Shown: positions 26,919 to 35,877, counted from the first letter of the stretch. The stretch is 40,584 nt of DNA from an uncultured bacterium (GCA_937876125.1 CALEHF010000447.1:1-40584), one strand, 5' to 3'. Notes: generated by a model not told the origin, from the letters alone. Numbers and translations: made by a program.

Positions 26919-27983
26919 ATGCAGTCGATCTTGATCACGGGTGGCTGCGGATTCATCGGCTCGAACTTCGTACGGGCCGCACTCTCGACCCTCGCCTCCA
27001 CGCGCCTCGTCGTTCTCGACAGTCTGACTTATGCCGGCAATCCCATGAATCTGGTCGGCCTCGAGTCGGATGAACGGCTCCGCTTCGTCAAGGGGGACAT
27101 CCTGGACGCATCGCTGCTCGAAGCCCTCTTCTCGGAGGAGGAGTTCGACACCGTGGTGAACTTCGCGGCCGAATCCCATGTCGATCGCAGCATCCTCGAG
27201 CCCGGTGGGTTTGTCCGCACCAACGTTCTCGGCACTCAGAGTCTCATCGACGCCGCTCGCCGCCATTGGACCCCGGTCGGCGAAACCTGTCGGGAGGGGG
27301 TTCGATTTCTTCAAGTGAGTACTGACGAGGTGTTCGGGTCGCTCGGAGAGACGGGCCTGTTTCACGAGGCGACTCCCTATGACCCGCACTCTCCCTATTC
27401 CGCCAGCAAGGCGGCGGCGGATCACCTGGTGCGAGCAGCGTTCCACACCCATGGGCTGCCAACGCTGATCACGAATTGCTCGAACAACTACGGTCCTTAT
27501 CAGTTTCCCGAGAAGCTGATCCCGCTGGTGATTCGAAATGCCCGCGAGGGGCACGCGATCCCCGTGTACGGCGATGGCAAGAACGTGCGGGACTGGCTCT
27601 ACGTGACCGATCACTGCTCGGCCATCCTCGAGGTTCTCGCCCGCGGCGCCATCGGGGGCACCTACTGCGTGGGGGGGAACTGTGAGCGACGCAATCTCGA
27701 CGTGGTCGAGACGATCTGCGATCTCATCGATGAGATCTCCGAGAGCGCCTCGGCACCCCGACGAGACCTCATCACTTTCGTCACCGATCGCCCCGGGCAC
27801 GACCGCCGGTACGCCATTGATAGTGGGAAGATCGCGCGGGAGCTCGGGTGGCGACCGACCGTCGATTTCGACGAGGGGATTCGCCGGACCGTTCATTGGT
27901 ACCTCGCCAACGATCCGTGGATCGAAGCGATCATCGACGGCAGCTACCGCGAGTTTTACGACCGCTTCTACGGGAACCGCTGA
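26919..27983 (+). CDS. rmlB: dTDP-glucose 4,6-dehydratase
   Basis: Second step of dTDP-L-rhamnose synthesis: dTDP-glucose to dTDP-4-keto-6-deoxyglucose, NAD+-dependent. It is an extended short-chain dehydrogenase of 354 residues. NAD motif GGCGFIGS (8-15), STDEVFG with the catalytic Asp-Glu, YSASK catalytic Tyr-Lys, and NNYGPYQFPEKLIP are all typical. The start ATG 26919 has AGGAG upstream. It is the first of four genes in the order B, D, A, C; the rmlD start follows two bases after its stop. Confidence 0.97.
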   Translation: MQSILITGGCGFIGSNFVRAALSTLASTRLVVLDSLTYAGNPMNLVGLESDERLRFVKGDILDASLLEALFSEEEFDTVVNFAAESHVDRSILEPGGFVRTNVLGTQSLIDAARRHWTPVGETCREGVRFLQVSTDEVFGSLGETGLFHEATPYDPHSPYSASKAAADHLVRAAFHTHGLPTLITNCSNNYGPYQFPEKLIPLVIRNAREGHAIPVYGDGKNVRDWLYVTDHCSAILEVLARGAIGGTYCVGGNCERRNLDVVETICDLIDEISESASAPRRDLITFVTDRPGHDRRYAIDSGKIARELGWRPTVDFDEGIRRTVHWYLANDPWIEAIIDGSYREFYDRFYGNR

Positions 27984-27985
27984 AG

Positions 27986-28933
27986 ATGGAGTCTCGACCG
28001 AGAGTCCTGGTGACTGGCTGCGCCGGCATGTTCGGCTCGGAGCTGATCCGCTGCCTTCCCGAGGGCTTGGAAGTGTTCCCCTTCGATCACGCGGCCCTCG
28101 ATCTGACCGACTTCGGGTCGATCGACCGTGCCGTCGCCGAAGTGCGTCCCCACTGGATCCTCAACGCCGCAGCGTACACCGACGTCGATGGGGCCGAGTC
28201 GAAGTCGGAGCTCGCGTTTGCGGTCAACGGGGCCGGGGTGGGGGCGCTCGCACGCGCTGCCTCGAAGAGCGAATCGAGCTTGGTCCATATCTCGACCGAC
28301 TACGTCTTCTCGGGAGAGCAATCAGTCGCATACTCGGAAGACGATCCCACGGCTCCGATCAACGTGTATGGAGCATCCAAACTCGCCGGAGAGCACGCGA
28401 TCGCCGACAGCGAACTCGCAGCGGCGTGGATCCTCCGCACCAGCTGGCTGTACGGGCCGGGGGGGAAGTGCTTTCCGGGGACGATTGCCCGTCTCGCGCA
28501 GGAAGAGGAGGAGCTCAAGGTCGTGGACGATCAATTCGGGGCGCCGACCTTGACCACTGATCTCGCCACTCTGCTCATCGCTCTGGTCGGTCTCGACGGC
28601 GTCTCCACCGCTCCCCCGGGGATCTATCACGCGACTTCCGAGGGAAAATGCAGTTGGTACGATTTCTCGGTCGCCATCGTCGATGGATTGAGAGAGCGCG
28701 GCGTTCCGCTGGCCGCTCGGTCGATCCGCCCAGTGAAGAGCTTCGCCTTTCCCCGCCCCGCCCCCCGTCCTCACCACTCGACCCTCTCGCTGAAGAAGCT
28801 CAGCCAAGCGCTCGAGCGACGGGAAGAAGCCTGTGGTCACTCTCCGGCTGCTGTTCCCCGCCCCTGGCGAGAAGCATTATCGAGCTATCTGGATGCAGAA
28901 ACGGCCCCAGGCCCGCCTGGCGCGCGAGGGTGA
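27986..28933 (+). CDS. rmlD: dTDP-4-dehydrorhamnose reductase
   Basis: Last step of dTDP-L-rhamnose synthesis, NADPH-dependent reduction. The protein has 315 residues. It shows a TGCAGMFGSEL nucleotide motif near the N-terminus, NAAAYTDVDGAE, HISTDYVFSG and the catalytic YGASKLAGE. WILRTSWLYGPGG matches the family. The C-terminus is about 20 residues longer than usual and Pro/Ala-rich. The start is two bases after the rmlB stop, with the weak ribosome-binding site TGAAG. Confidence 0.94.
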   Translation: MESRPRVLVTGCAGMFGSELIRCLPEGLEVFPFDHAALDLTDFGSIDRAVAEVRPHWILNAAAYTDVDGAESKSELAFAVNGAGVGALARAASKSESSLVHISTDYVFSGEQSVAYSEDDPTAPINVYGASKLAGEHAIADSELAAAWILRTSWLYGPGGKCFPGTIARLAQEEEELKVVDDQFGAPTLTTDLATLLIALVGLDGVSTAPPGIYHATSEGKCSWYDFSVAIVDGLRERGVPLAARSIRPVKSFAFPRPAPRPHHSTLSLKKLSQALERREEACGHSPAAVPRPWREALSSYLDAETAPGPPGARG

Positions 28934-29056
28934 ACCCGGCGCATTTTCGTTTGACGTGGCCGATCTGCGAAGGGGAACTTGAGTCTGCGCTGGGGATGCC
29001 GCATTGTTCACGGTTGCGCCCATCGAGACCCTGACCGAGCGCCGAGGAGGCTTTCC

Positions 29057-29938
29057 ATGAGTGGTGTGCGCAAAGGGATCGTTCTTGCCGGGGGCGCCGG
29101 GTCGCGGCTGTATCCGCTGACTCGCGTTCTGAGCAAGCAGCTTCAGCCGATCTACGACAAGCCGATGATCTACTACCCTCTCTCGACGTTGATGGTCGCG
29201 GGAATCCGAGACATCCTCCTCATCTCCACTCCTGATGACGTCCCGCGGTTCGAGTCGCTTCTCGGCGACGGATCGCAGTGGGGAATCTCGATCGAGTACG
29301 AAGTTCAGCTGGAGCCGAAAGGAATCCCTCAGGCGTTTCTCTACGGTGAAGAATTCATCGCGAACGAACCGGTCTGCCTGATCCTCGGGGACAATCTCTT
29401 CTACGGAAGACTGGGGCTCGACCGAATCCTCGCGGAGTTCGATCAGGGGGCTCGAATTTTCGCTCTGCCCGTCAATGACCCGGGGCGCTACGGCGTGGTC
29501 GAATTCGATGCCGCCGGGCGGGCCATCGGGATCGAAGAAAAGCCGGAGACCCCGCGAAGCCGCTACGCAGTGCCGGGACTCTATATCTACGACGGGCATG
29601 TGGTCGAGCGAACGAAAGAACTCACGCCGTCGGCGCGCGGTGAACTCGAGATCACCGATTTGAACCTCGCCTACCTCGAGCGTGGAGAGCTGTTCGTCGA
29701 GCGGGTCGGGCGCGGGGTTGCCTGGCTCGATACAGGTACGCACGAGAGCCTGCTCGAAGCGAGTCACTTCATCGGCACGCTCGAGGCTCGGCAAGGACTC
29801 AAGATCGCCTGCCTCGAAGAGGTCGCGTACCACTCGGGATTCATCGATCAGACCCAGCTCGCGGAGTTGGTCTCCGAGCTCCCGGAATCCCCATATCGAG
29901 AGTATCTGGAGCGGGTCGTCCGAGGAGAATTGCGATGA
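29057..29938 (+). CDS. rmlA: Glucose-1-phosphate thymidylyltransferase
   Basis: First step of dTDP-rhamnose synthesis: joins dTTP and glucose-1-phosphate. The protein has 293 residues, the normal length. The signature [17 protein letters not shown] is near the N-terminus, followed by [25 protein letters not shown], the EEKPETP loop and [17 protein letters not shown] 29057 has GAGGAGG upstream. It is separated from rmlD by 123 bases and overlaps rmlC by 4 bases. Confidence 0.96.
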   Translation: MSGVRKGIVLAGGAGSRLYPLTRVLSKQLQPIYDKPMIYYPLSTLMVAGIRDILLISTPDDVPRFESLLGDGSQWGISIEYEVQLEPKGIPQAFLYGEEFIANEPVCLILGDNLFYGRLGLDRILAEFDQGARIFALPVNDPGRYGVVEFDAAGRAIGIEEKPETPRSRYAVPGLYIYDGHVVERTKELTPSARGELEITDLNLAYLERGELFVERVGRGVAWLDTGTHESLLEASHFIGTLEARQGLKIACLEEVAYHSGFIDQTQLAELVSELPESPYREYLERVVRGELR

Positions 29939-30504
29939 AGGTAATCCCGACCGAGATCCCAGATGTTCTCATCCTCGAACCCAAGGTGTTCGGCGACGGG
30001 CGCGGGTTCTTCTTCGAGAGCTTCCAACGGCGCACCTTCAAGGAGGCGACCGGCCTCACGCCGGAGTTCGTCCAGGACAACCACGCGCTCTCAGGTCGAG
30101 GAGTTCTGCGCGGCCTGCACTACCAGGTCGGGCCAGAGGCGCAGGCGAAGTTGATTCGGGTCACCCACGGCGAGGTCTTCGATGTCGTCGTGGATGTTCG
30201 GGAGGACTCAGCCACCCTCGGGCGGTGGGTCGGAGTCCGGCTCTGCGCGAAGGAACATCGACAGCTCTGGATTCCGCAGGGCTTTGCCCACGGCTTCCTC
30301 ACTCTTTCCGACTACGCCGAAGTGCAATACAAGGCGACCGGGTACTACGACCCGGAGAATGAGCGCGCGATCTACTACGCGGATGCCGAGATCGGAATCG
30401 AGTGGCCCCTCGAGGGAGATCCGGTCCTGTCGGAGAGGGATGCTTCCGCTCCACGCTTCATCGACGTCGAGTCCTTCACCGCGAGCCGGGTCGTCGAGGG
30501 TTAA
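29935..30504 (+). CDS. rmlC: dTDP-4-dehydrorhamnose 3,5-epimerase
   Basis: Third step of dTDP-L-rhamnose synthesis. A cupin of 189 residues with family motifs [28 protein letters not shown] (catalytic His), [18 protein letters not shown] and [20 protein letters not shown]. The ATG overlaps the rmlA stop (ATGA), so translation is coupled. Together with rmlB, rmlD and rmlA it completes the pathway, probably feeding surface polysaccharide or glycan synthesis. No glycosyltransferase is in the window. Confidence 0.96.
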   Translation: MKVIPTEIPDVLILEPKVFGDGRGFFFESFQRRTFKEATGLTPEFVQDNHALSGRGVLRGLHYQVGPEAQAKLIRVTHGEVFDVVVDVREDSATLGRWVGVRLCAKEHRQLWIPQGFAHGFLTLSDYAEVQYKATGYYDPENERAIYYADAEIGIEWPLEGDPVLSERDASAPRFIDVESFTASRVVEG

Positions 30505-30528
30505 CCGATCTTCCCGACAGCCTCCTGG

Positions 30529-30688
30529 GAGGCTGTCGGAAAACTCATTCCGACCGACGATTTGAGCTTCCGGCACCCTGCACCCTCGGCAAAACTCGAC
30601 GTACAAAGCAGTATGCCTGCGTTCTGCCGAGGGCACAGGTCACCGAAATCTCAAACCCCCGGTTCGAAAGCAGTTTCCCGGCAGCCTC
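30529..30688. mobile_element. Palindromic MITE-like element, copy 2
   Basis: A 160-bp copy, inverted relative to copy 1 and similar over its whole length (for example TTTGAGCTTCCGGCACCCTG and TACAAAGCAGTATGCCTGCG here, complementary in copy 1). Flanks are CTGG (30525-30528) and CTAG (30689-30692), a target duplication with one change. As in copy 1, an inverted tip copy CCGACAGCCTC (30514-30524) lies outside the left flank, giving a 26-base near-perfect palindrome that may stop rmlBDAC transcription. The right CTAG contains the rpsT stop codon. Confidence 0.88.
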
Positions 30689-30952
30689 CTAGCCGATCGT
30701 CTTCATATTGCGCATGAGAAGAGCCTTGCGACGCGCGACGGTGTTCGCGTGCATCACGCCCTTCTTCGCCGCTCTATCGAGCTTCGACTGAGCTGCGCGG
30801 AGGCAGGTCGTGGCGGCATCTTTGTCTTTCAGTTCGATGGCGCTCAGCGTCTTCTTCGTCCAAGTTTTGATCTCGGACTTCATGGCACGGTTACGCAAGT
30901 TGCGCACCTTGTCCTGTCGGAGTCGTTTGATCGTAGAGGCGTTATTGGGCAT
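30689..30952 (-). CDS. rpsT: 30S ribosomal protein S20
   Basis: An 87-residue primary 16S rRNA-binding protein of the small subunit. NNASTIKRLRQDKVRNLRNR at the N-terminus, KSEIKTWTKK and the C-terminal KGVMHANTVARRKALLMR are the S20 pattern; length and basic composition fit. The ATG at 30952 has AAGGA at a rather long spacing. Its stop TAG lies inside the CTAG flank of the 160-bp element, so the insertion left the protein intact but replaced the downstream region. It lies 52 bases from the start of the next minus-strand gene's end (31005). Confidence 0.95.
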   Translation of the reverse strand: MPNNASTIKRLRQDKVRNLRNRAMKSEIKTWTKKTLSAIELKDKDAATTCLRAAQSKLDRAAKKGVMHANTVARRKALLMRNMKTIG

Positions 30953-31004
30953 CGGGGTCTCAGTCCTTTTCTCGTGCCGTTGGTTCGCAACAGGCTGCTA
31001 GCGT

Positions 31005-32393
31005 CTAGCCGTTTCGCAGAGCGTCTACGCGTTGCGAGACGTCACGGTAACTAATGTCGACAGACATGATTTCTTCGAACAGGTTGAGCGCCATCTCCGC
31101 ATTGCCTTTGGCGGCGTGCGCGACCGCAAGGTCGTAGGCGGTGCTTTTCCACCGATCACTATCGTGATCGGAGATGGTGTCGAGGGCGGTGGTCAATTCT
31201 TTGATCGCGAGGTCGTGAAGCCCTTTGTGGAAGAAGCAGCGGCCGCTGTTCGCAGTCGCTTCGGTAGAGAATTTCGGATCTTTCCGAGCGTGCTGGAATT
31301 GGCCGATCGCATCATCCCAGCGCTCATTCTTCATGAGAATCGCCCCGAAGCGAGCTTTCAGTGCGAAGTCGGTCGGGTGGGCCGCGACGCGGCGCCCCAG
31401 CTCGTTGAGCATGAAATCGTTCTGCTCGGAGAGAAGCTTCTGGAGGGTTGCCTTTGCCGAGGCGTCTCCGGGGTTCTGCTTTGACGCGATCTTCGCATCC
31501 TCGATCGCGGATTGGATCCGCTGCTCGGTCAGATTTCCCAGTTTCTCCGCGGTGTACATGTCTTCCGGGTTCACCTCAGAAGCCTTGCGGAAGGCCTCCT
31601 CGGCGTCGTCGAATTGCTTCACTTTGCTGTACAGATCGCCGAGCTCACGCCAAAGCCTCGAGTTTTGGGGTTCTTTGTCGATTTCAGCTTTTTTGTAGTT
31701 GATGGCCGCCTCTGCGTCGTCGGCGGTCCGAATCATCTGCCCCTTCTTCTGGAGCTCCTCTGAATCATCCTCGCTCTTCAGCATGGCGCGGAAGGAATCA
31801 TCTTTCGAGGCCGCCTGGCGCGCTTCTGTCTTCGCCATCATGACGGCAGCAGAGAGGTCACGAATCGATTTCCCCGCTTCGGCGTCTTCGGGAGCGGCGG
31901 ATTTCACGCGCTCCCAGCACTCGACCGCCTTTTCGTAATCCTTCTGCGATTCGTAAAGCTTGGCGAGGGCCTTCCAGGCGGCTGCGGCCTTCGGGTCCAC
32001 TTCGATGACCCACTGGTAGGACTGCACTGCGCTCTGGATCCGGTCGGTCGCAACGAACGCTTCCGCCTGTGCCATCAAGGCTGGGGCGTACTGGGGAGCG
32101 ATGGTCAGAATCTTTTCGATCTCGACGATCTGCTCTTCGTACTTTTTTTGCATCCCGAGCTTCTTGGCGTTCCCGAGGGTCTTCGCGTTCTTGATCTGGA
32201 ACATTCTGCCGCCGGTGGTGGTGCCGCCATTCTCTTGGACACTGCGCACTTGTGCCGCTCGACACTTGCGGCGCTCTTCCGGGCGATCGGGGTCGATCGA
32301 CAGCCCCTGCACGTACATGGCGACGGCGTAATCGTAATTCCGCTTCTTGAGAGCCTGCTCGGCCTTCTGGAAGAAGTTGTCGGAAGCTGCCAT
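31005..32393 (-). CDS. TPR repeat protein
   Basis: A 462-residue, probably cytoplasmic protein with no signal peptide. It is built from tetratricopeptide repeats, for example residues near 5-38 (AEQALKKRNYDYAVAMYVQG), AWKALAKLYESQKDYEKAVE, LWRELGDLYSKVKQFDDAEE and AKGNAEMALNLFEEIM. The middle (about 165-225) is charged and helical without clear repeats. Such proteins are protein-interaction scaffolds; nothing shows the partner. The ATG at 32393 has CAGGAGA upstream. It shares the strand with rpsT but probably forms a separate unit. Confidence 0.85.
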   Translation of the reverse strand: MAASDNFFQKAEQALKKRNYDYAVAMYVQGLSIDPDRPEERRKCRAAQVRSVQENGGTTTGGRMFQIKNAKTLGNAKKLGMQKKYEEQIVEIEKILTIAPQYAPALMAQAEAFVATDRIQSAVQSYQWVIEVDPKAAAAWKALAKLYESQKDYEKAVECWERVKSAAPEDAEAGKSIRDLSAAVMMAKTEARQAASKDDSFRAMLKSEDDSEELQKKGQMIRTADDAEAAINYKKAEIDKEPQNSRLWRELGDLYSKVKQFDDAEEAFRKASEVNPEDMYTAEKLGNLTEQRIQSAIEDAKIASKQNPGDASAKATLQKLLSEQNDFMLNELGRRVAAHPTDFALKARFGAILMKNERWDDAIGQFQHARKDPKFSTEATANSGRCFFHKGLHDLAIKELTTALDTISDHDSDRWKSTAYDLAVAHAAKGNAEMALNLFEEIMSVDISYRDVSQRVDALRNG

Positions 32394-32445
32394 GGTTCTC
32401 CTGGATCCGAATCAAGACGTTACGTCACTCGCGACAGTGGACCGA

Positions 32446-32481
32446 AAGACACTACCGCAAGACGCTACCGCAAGACTCTGC
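32446..32481. repeat. 13-bp tandem repeat
   Basis: Two units AAGAC(A/G)CTACCGC followed by a partial third (AAGACTCTGC). It lies 53 bases upstream of the minus-strand TPR gene start. Confidence 0.7.
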
Positions 32482-32568
32482 AGCGCGAATTGAGACAAGA
32501 AATGAATGGGTGACGGCTGCTCGATGGGCACGATCACCGGGCGGTGCCGCTGGTCTCCCAAAAGCGAG

Positions 32569-32612
32569 GACCAAACGAGCCAGCAGCGACGACCAAACGA
32601 GCCAGCAGCGAC
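32569..32612. repeat. 22-bp tandem repeat
   Basis: Two identical 22-bp units beginning GACCAAACGAGCCAGC, followed by a partial GACC. It lies in the spacer between the TPR gene and def. Confidence 0.85.
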
Positions 32613-32897
32613 GACCGACGAGGGCGTGGCATCAGGCAGATGCGCCCATGCATACGTTCGCGGGAGTCTAGCAATGGCCCTCCACGTGGTCAATATCTTC
32701 CGTCAGGGTCGATACTTGCCGCTTTGGATCGGTGGTTCGCTCCGCCCGGGCGCGGTATCATGCTCGATTCCCGCAGCTGGAATCTCACAGATTCATCTGT
32801 GATGCCCGCTTCCCGCCGGGAAGCGAGATTGGAGCTCCCCAGCGGGAGTGCTCCCGCACCGAGAAGCGGTGCTCGACCGAGACCCACGGAGAACACC

Positions 32898-33431
32898 ATG
32901 TTGCCAGCCGACGCCCTAGAGCTACGTCTCTACCCTGATCCGGTCCTTCGGACCCGGGCCGCCCCCGTCGTGACCGTCGACGAGGCTCTCGCAGCTCGCG
33001 TCCGTCGAATGTTCGACATCATGTACGAAAAACGCGGAATCGGGCTCGCTGCGCCCCAGGTCGGCGTCTCGGAGAGAGTTTTTGTGGTGAACCTCAGCGG
33101 CGATCCGGACATGCCGGAAGATGAGAAAGTGTTCATCAATCCGGAAGTCCGAGATGCTGCGGGAGAGTGCACCGAGGAGGAGGGGTGTCTGAGTTTCCCA
33201 GACATTCGGCTCGATGTGGTGCGCCCCGAGACTGTGACGATCGAGGCGACCGACCTGAGCGGTGACCGCTTCACGATCGAGGCCGATGGCTGGCTCGCCC
33301 GCTGCGTCCAACATGAGTTCGATCATCTCGACGGAATTTTGTTTGTCGCGCGAGTCTCGATGACCCGTCGTTTGATGATTCGGCGCCAGCTCAAAGAGCT
33401 CGAGGGCCGAGCAGAAGAGCGGTCGAGCTAA
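32898..33431 (+). CDS. def: Peptide deformylase
   Basis: Removes formyl groups from nascent proteins; a metalloenzyme of 177 residues. All three motifs are intact: GIGLAAPQ (47-54), EGCLS with metal ligand Cys97, and QHEFDH with His139, Glu140 and His143. The ATG at 32898 has CGGAG about 8 bases upstream. The open frame extends earlier, but that part covers the repeat-bearing spacer. ribF starts 4 bases after the stop. Confidence 0.96.
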   Translation: MLPADALELRLYPDPVLRTRAAPVVTVDEALAARVRRMFDIMYEKRGIGLAAPQVGVSERVFVVNLSGDPDMPEDEKVFINPEVRDAAGECTEEEGCLSFPDIRLDVVRPETVTIEATDLSGDRFTIEADGWLARCVQHEFDHLDGILFVARVSMTRRLMIRRQLKELEGRAEERSS

Positions 33432-33435
33432 CCGT

Positions 33436-34419
33436 ATGCGCATCATTCGAACACGACGCGAAGCCGCCCCCGGTCTCCTCAGCACCCCGGTCGCCACCAT
33501 CGGAGTCTTCGACGGTGTACACCTCGGTCACCAACACCTGCTCAAGGCTCTCGAGAGCTGGGCGCTGGAGGCGGGAGGAGGCGACCGCGTCGTCGTCACC
33601 TTCGATCGGCACCCCGCCGAAGTTCTCGGACAGCGCCCACCGGTCTTCCTGACTTCGCTCGAGCATCGTCTCGCGCTCCTCGAGCGACACGGTGCCACTG
33701 CGGTCCTCGTTCTCGAGTTTGATCGTGAGCTTTCGACGTGGAGCCCCGAGCGGTTCGTCGAGGAAGTCATCGTTCGTTCTTTGGGAGCCGAGAGACTGCT
33801 TCTCGGGTTCAATTCTTCGTTCGGCGCGGGCGGACGAGGCAATGCCGCCTACCTCTTGGATCATCCCGAACTCGGTGTCGAAGTGCGGGAGTGCACTCCG
33901 TTCGAACTCGACGGTGAGGCGGTGAGCTCGACCTCCATCCGTCAGGCGGTCCTCAAGGGGGAGATCCGGAAGGCCGCGCGTGCGCTGGGACGACCGATGT
34001 CCCTCTATGGGAAGGTGATGCACGGTGATGGCCGCGGCCGCGAGCTCGGCTTTCCCACGGCGAACCTCAACTTGATGCACGCAGCGGCGCCGCCGCACGG
34101 GGTCTATTACTCCCGCACCATCATCGAAGGTGTCCCTCGCCCTTCGCTCGTCAACATCGGACGCCGACCCACATTCATGCGTCACGACGACCCCGTCGAC
34201 TACTCGCGCTACTTCAACGAGCAGCTCGATCGGGTCGAAGTGTACTTGCACGGGTTCGAGGGGAATCTCTACGACCAAGATCTCGAGGTGGAATTGCACG
34301 GGAAGGTTCGCGACGAGCGCCGATTCCCAGGGAAGGGCGCCCTGGTGGAGCAGATTCACAAAGATGTGCTCAGCCTCGAGTCATGGTGGAACACTGAGGG
34401 CGCCGCGATTCCACGTTAG
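33436..34419 (+). CDS. ribF: Bifunctional riboflavin kinase/FAD synthetase
   Basis: Makes FMN from riboflavin, then FAD. The protein has 327 residues. The N-terminal nucleotidyltransferase domain has GVFDGVHLGHQHLL, TFDRHPAEVL and the SSTSIRQAV region. The C-terminal flavokinase domain has GKVMHGDGRGRELGFPTANL and LYDQDLEVELHGKVRDERRF. It starts 4 bases after def; there is no strong ribosome-binding site, so coupling to def is likely. FAD is used by the E3 enzyme in this window, among many others. Confidence 0.95.
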   Translation: MRIIRTRREAAPGLLSTPVATIGVFDGVHLGHQHLLKALESWALEAGGGDRVVVTFDRHPAEVLGQRPPVFLTSLEHRLALLERHGATAVLVLEFDRELSTWSPERFVEEVIVRSLGAERLLLGFNSSFGAGGRGNAAYLLDHPELGVEVRECTPFELDGEAVSSTSIRQAVLKGEIRKAARALGRPMSLYGKVMHGDGRGRELGFPTANLNLMHAAAPPHGVYYSRTIIEGVPRPSLVNIGRRPTFMRHDDPVDYSRYFNEQLDRVEVYLHGFEGNLYDQDLEVELHGKVRDERRFPGKGALVEQIHKDVLSLESWWNTEGAAIPR

Positions 34420-34472
34420 GTCGGAGTCCCCGATTCGCCCGGAGTCTTGACGTCCTACGAATCGGTCGGTTG
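34420..34472. terminator. Possible bidirectional terminator between convergent genes
   Basis: CCGATTCG (34429-34436) and CGAATCGG (34459-34466) form an 8-bp stem with a 22-base loop between the convergent ribF and cofactor-transferase genes. The right arm overlaps the end of the minus-strand gene. No T-run follows, so the assignment is weak. Confidence 0.25.
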
Positions 34473-35192
34473 GCGAATCGGAATCCGCCGCCGATTCCAA
34501 CCGTGACGTGCGTAGCGGGCATGCGCGAGGTCGATGCTCCGGTCCTCCTCGTAAGGATCCAGGTCTTCGATCTCGAGCGCTCCCGCTCCCATGGCGGCTG
34601 CGATTCCCTCGAGAACCTGCCGGTCCCGATCCTCAGTCAGGTGCTCTCCGCGCCGAATAGAGGCCTGAACGAGCACCCGATCCCCGCGACGGTGCATTGC
34701 CAATCCCCCCACTTTTTCGATGGCGCCATCTTCGTGCTCAACCACGAGATCAAACGGAGTGTGCCGGGCGAAGCAATCGACCACCCCGCGCTGAGCGAGT
34801 TCGGTGAACTCTCCATCGCGGGTGCGCGCGCCGGGGTGAAACTCGGAGATCGCGGGAAGGATGGCACTTGCAGCGCGCCCTGCAATCGCGGTCGGGCTGC
34901 GGTCGGGGAAGAAGGGTGATGGACACGTGGCGGCCCACCCCAAGGTGAGGTCAGTGCCGTGAAAGATCGCCCCGCCCCCCGTGATACGGCGGATGGGGGC
35001 GAGCCACGGATCGAGTGAGCCGACCGGCTCTTGATCCCCAGAGTGCTGTGACTTGATGTCCGCCAAGTAGGGATGCTCGAGAATCGACCAGGCTTGGAAG
35101 CGCCCGATAGTCGCGGCAGGGATCCGCCATGCGGTGCGCCGCAGCACGGCTCGGAAACCGTCGAGGAGCGCCTCATCCCGCGCCATGTTCAA
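34455..35192 (-). CDS. Lipoate/octanoate cofactor transferase (LplA/LipM type)
   Basis: A protein of the biotin/lipoate ligase fold that attaches or transfers octanoyl or lipoyl groups. It shows NMARDEALL near the N-terminus, RRITGGGAIFHGTDLTLGW, DCFARHTPFDLVV and EKVGGLAMHRRGDRVLVQASI with the conserved Lys. The Cys in DCF resembles the nucleophile of LipM/LipL-type transferases. It is next to gcvH, so GcvH is the likely partner. The start is unclear: TTG 35192 or ATG 35186 would drop the conserved first strand, yet the frame is open to about 35350 and encodes a good match (VIDAPLHLLLDTPRSAPL) without ATG, GTG or TTG. A non-standard start or a single-base frameshift is possible. Confidence 0.8.
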   Translation of the reverse strand: MNMARDEALLDGFRAVLRRTAWRIPAATIGRFQAWSILEHPYLADIKSQHSGDQEPVGSLDPWLAPIRRITGGGAIFHGTDLTLGWAATCPSPFFPDRSPTAIAGRAASAILPAISEFHPGARTRDGEFTELAQRGVVDCFARHTPFDLVVEHEDGAIEKVGGLAMHRRGDRVLVQASIRRGEHLTEDRDRQVLEGIAAAMGAGALEIEDLDPYEEDRSIDLAHARYARHGWNRRRIPIRQPTDS

Positions 35193-35370
35193 TGGCGCGG
35201 AGCGAGGGGTGTCGAGAAGGAGGTGGAGCGGTGCGTCGATTACCTCCCCCTCTCGGGAAAGTCGAACCGGGGAGGTCTCTTCGAGCAGTAGTGCTTCGAG
35301 GTCATGATGATAGTTACGCTGACCTGGGCGCTCGGAGGGCTCGCTCCCGGATCATCAGCAGGACTTCCGT

Positions 35371-35754
35371 TCAGGATTCGAGCTGTTCGGTGTAACTCTT
35401 CGCGTCGAGTAGCCCCTCGAACTCAGCCGAGTTGGAGGCTTCGATCCGGATCATCCAGCCACCCTCGAACGGAGATGTCCCGATCGTATCGAGAGACCCT
35501 TCGAGCTCTGAATTGATCTCGACGATCTTTCCGGAGACGGGGGAGTTGAGCTCGCTCACCGCCTTGACGGACTCGATCTCGCCGAACGACTCGCCCGCTT
35601 GGACTTGAGTGCCGACCTTGGGGAGATCGATGAAGACCAGCTCGCCCAGCTCTTCGGCGGCGTGCCCGGTGATGCCGACCGTGACGACGCCGTTGTTCTC
35701 GAGGGCCCATTCGTGGCTGCTCAGGTAGCGACGGTCTGCGGGGACTTCCGCCAT
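35371..35754 (-). CDS. gcvH: Glycine cleavage system H protein
   Basis: The lipoyl-carrying shuttle protein of the glycine cleavage system, 127 residues. RYLSSHEWALENNGVVTVGIT opens the fold, ELGELVFIDLPKVG follows, and the lipoylated Lys is in GEIESVKAVSEL (Lys64). SPVSGKIVEIN and the C-terminal half are complete. The ATG at 35754 has GGAAGGAA upstream. It lies 123 bases after gcvT; the transferase that may modify it follows. The P protein is not in the window. Confidence 0.96.
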   Translation of the reverse strand: MAEVPADRRYLSSHEWALENNGVVTVGITGHAAEELGELVFIDLPKVGTQVQAGESFGEIESVKAVSELNSPVSGKIVEINSELEGSLDTIGTSPFEGGWMIRIEASNSAEFEGLLDAKSYTEQLES

Positions 35755-35877
35755 GATCCGGTTCCTTCCGCCTGGAGAGTGAGAAGACTCTCGGGTCTCT
35801 TCGTTCTTTGAGTCGGTCGTCGACTGGTGTCGCGGAATATCCCGTGTCCGCTCCGCGCCTGCAAGGGGTTCGGGGAG

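Larger units (their letters stand above)
32394..32897. other. Divergent spacer between TPR gene and def
   Basis: About 500 bases with no convincing gene. It holds two short tandem repeats. A 13-bp unit (AAGACRCTACCGC) occurs two and a half times at 32446-32481. A 22-bp unit starting GACCAAACGAG occurs twice, identically, at 32569-32612. Promoters of both divergent genes should be here; a lone TATCAT hexamer near 32756 is the only candidate I see. Confidence 0.5.
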
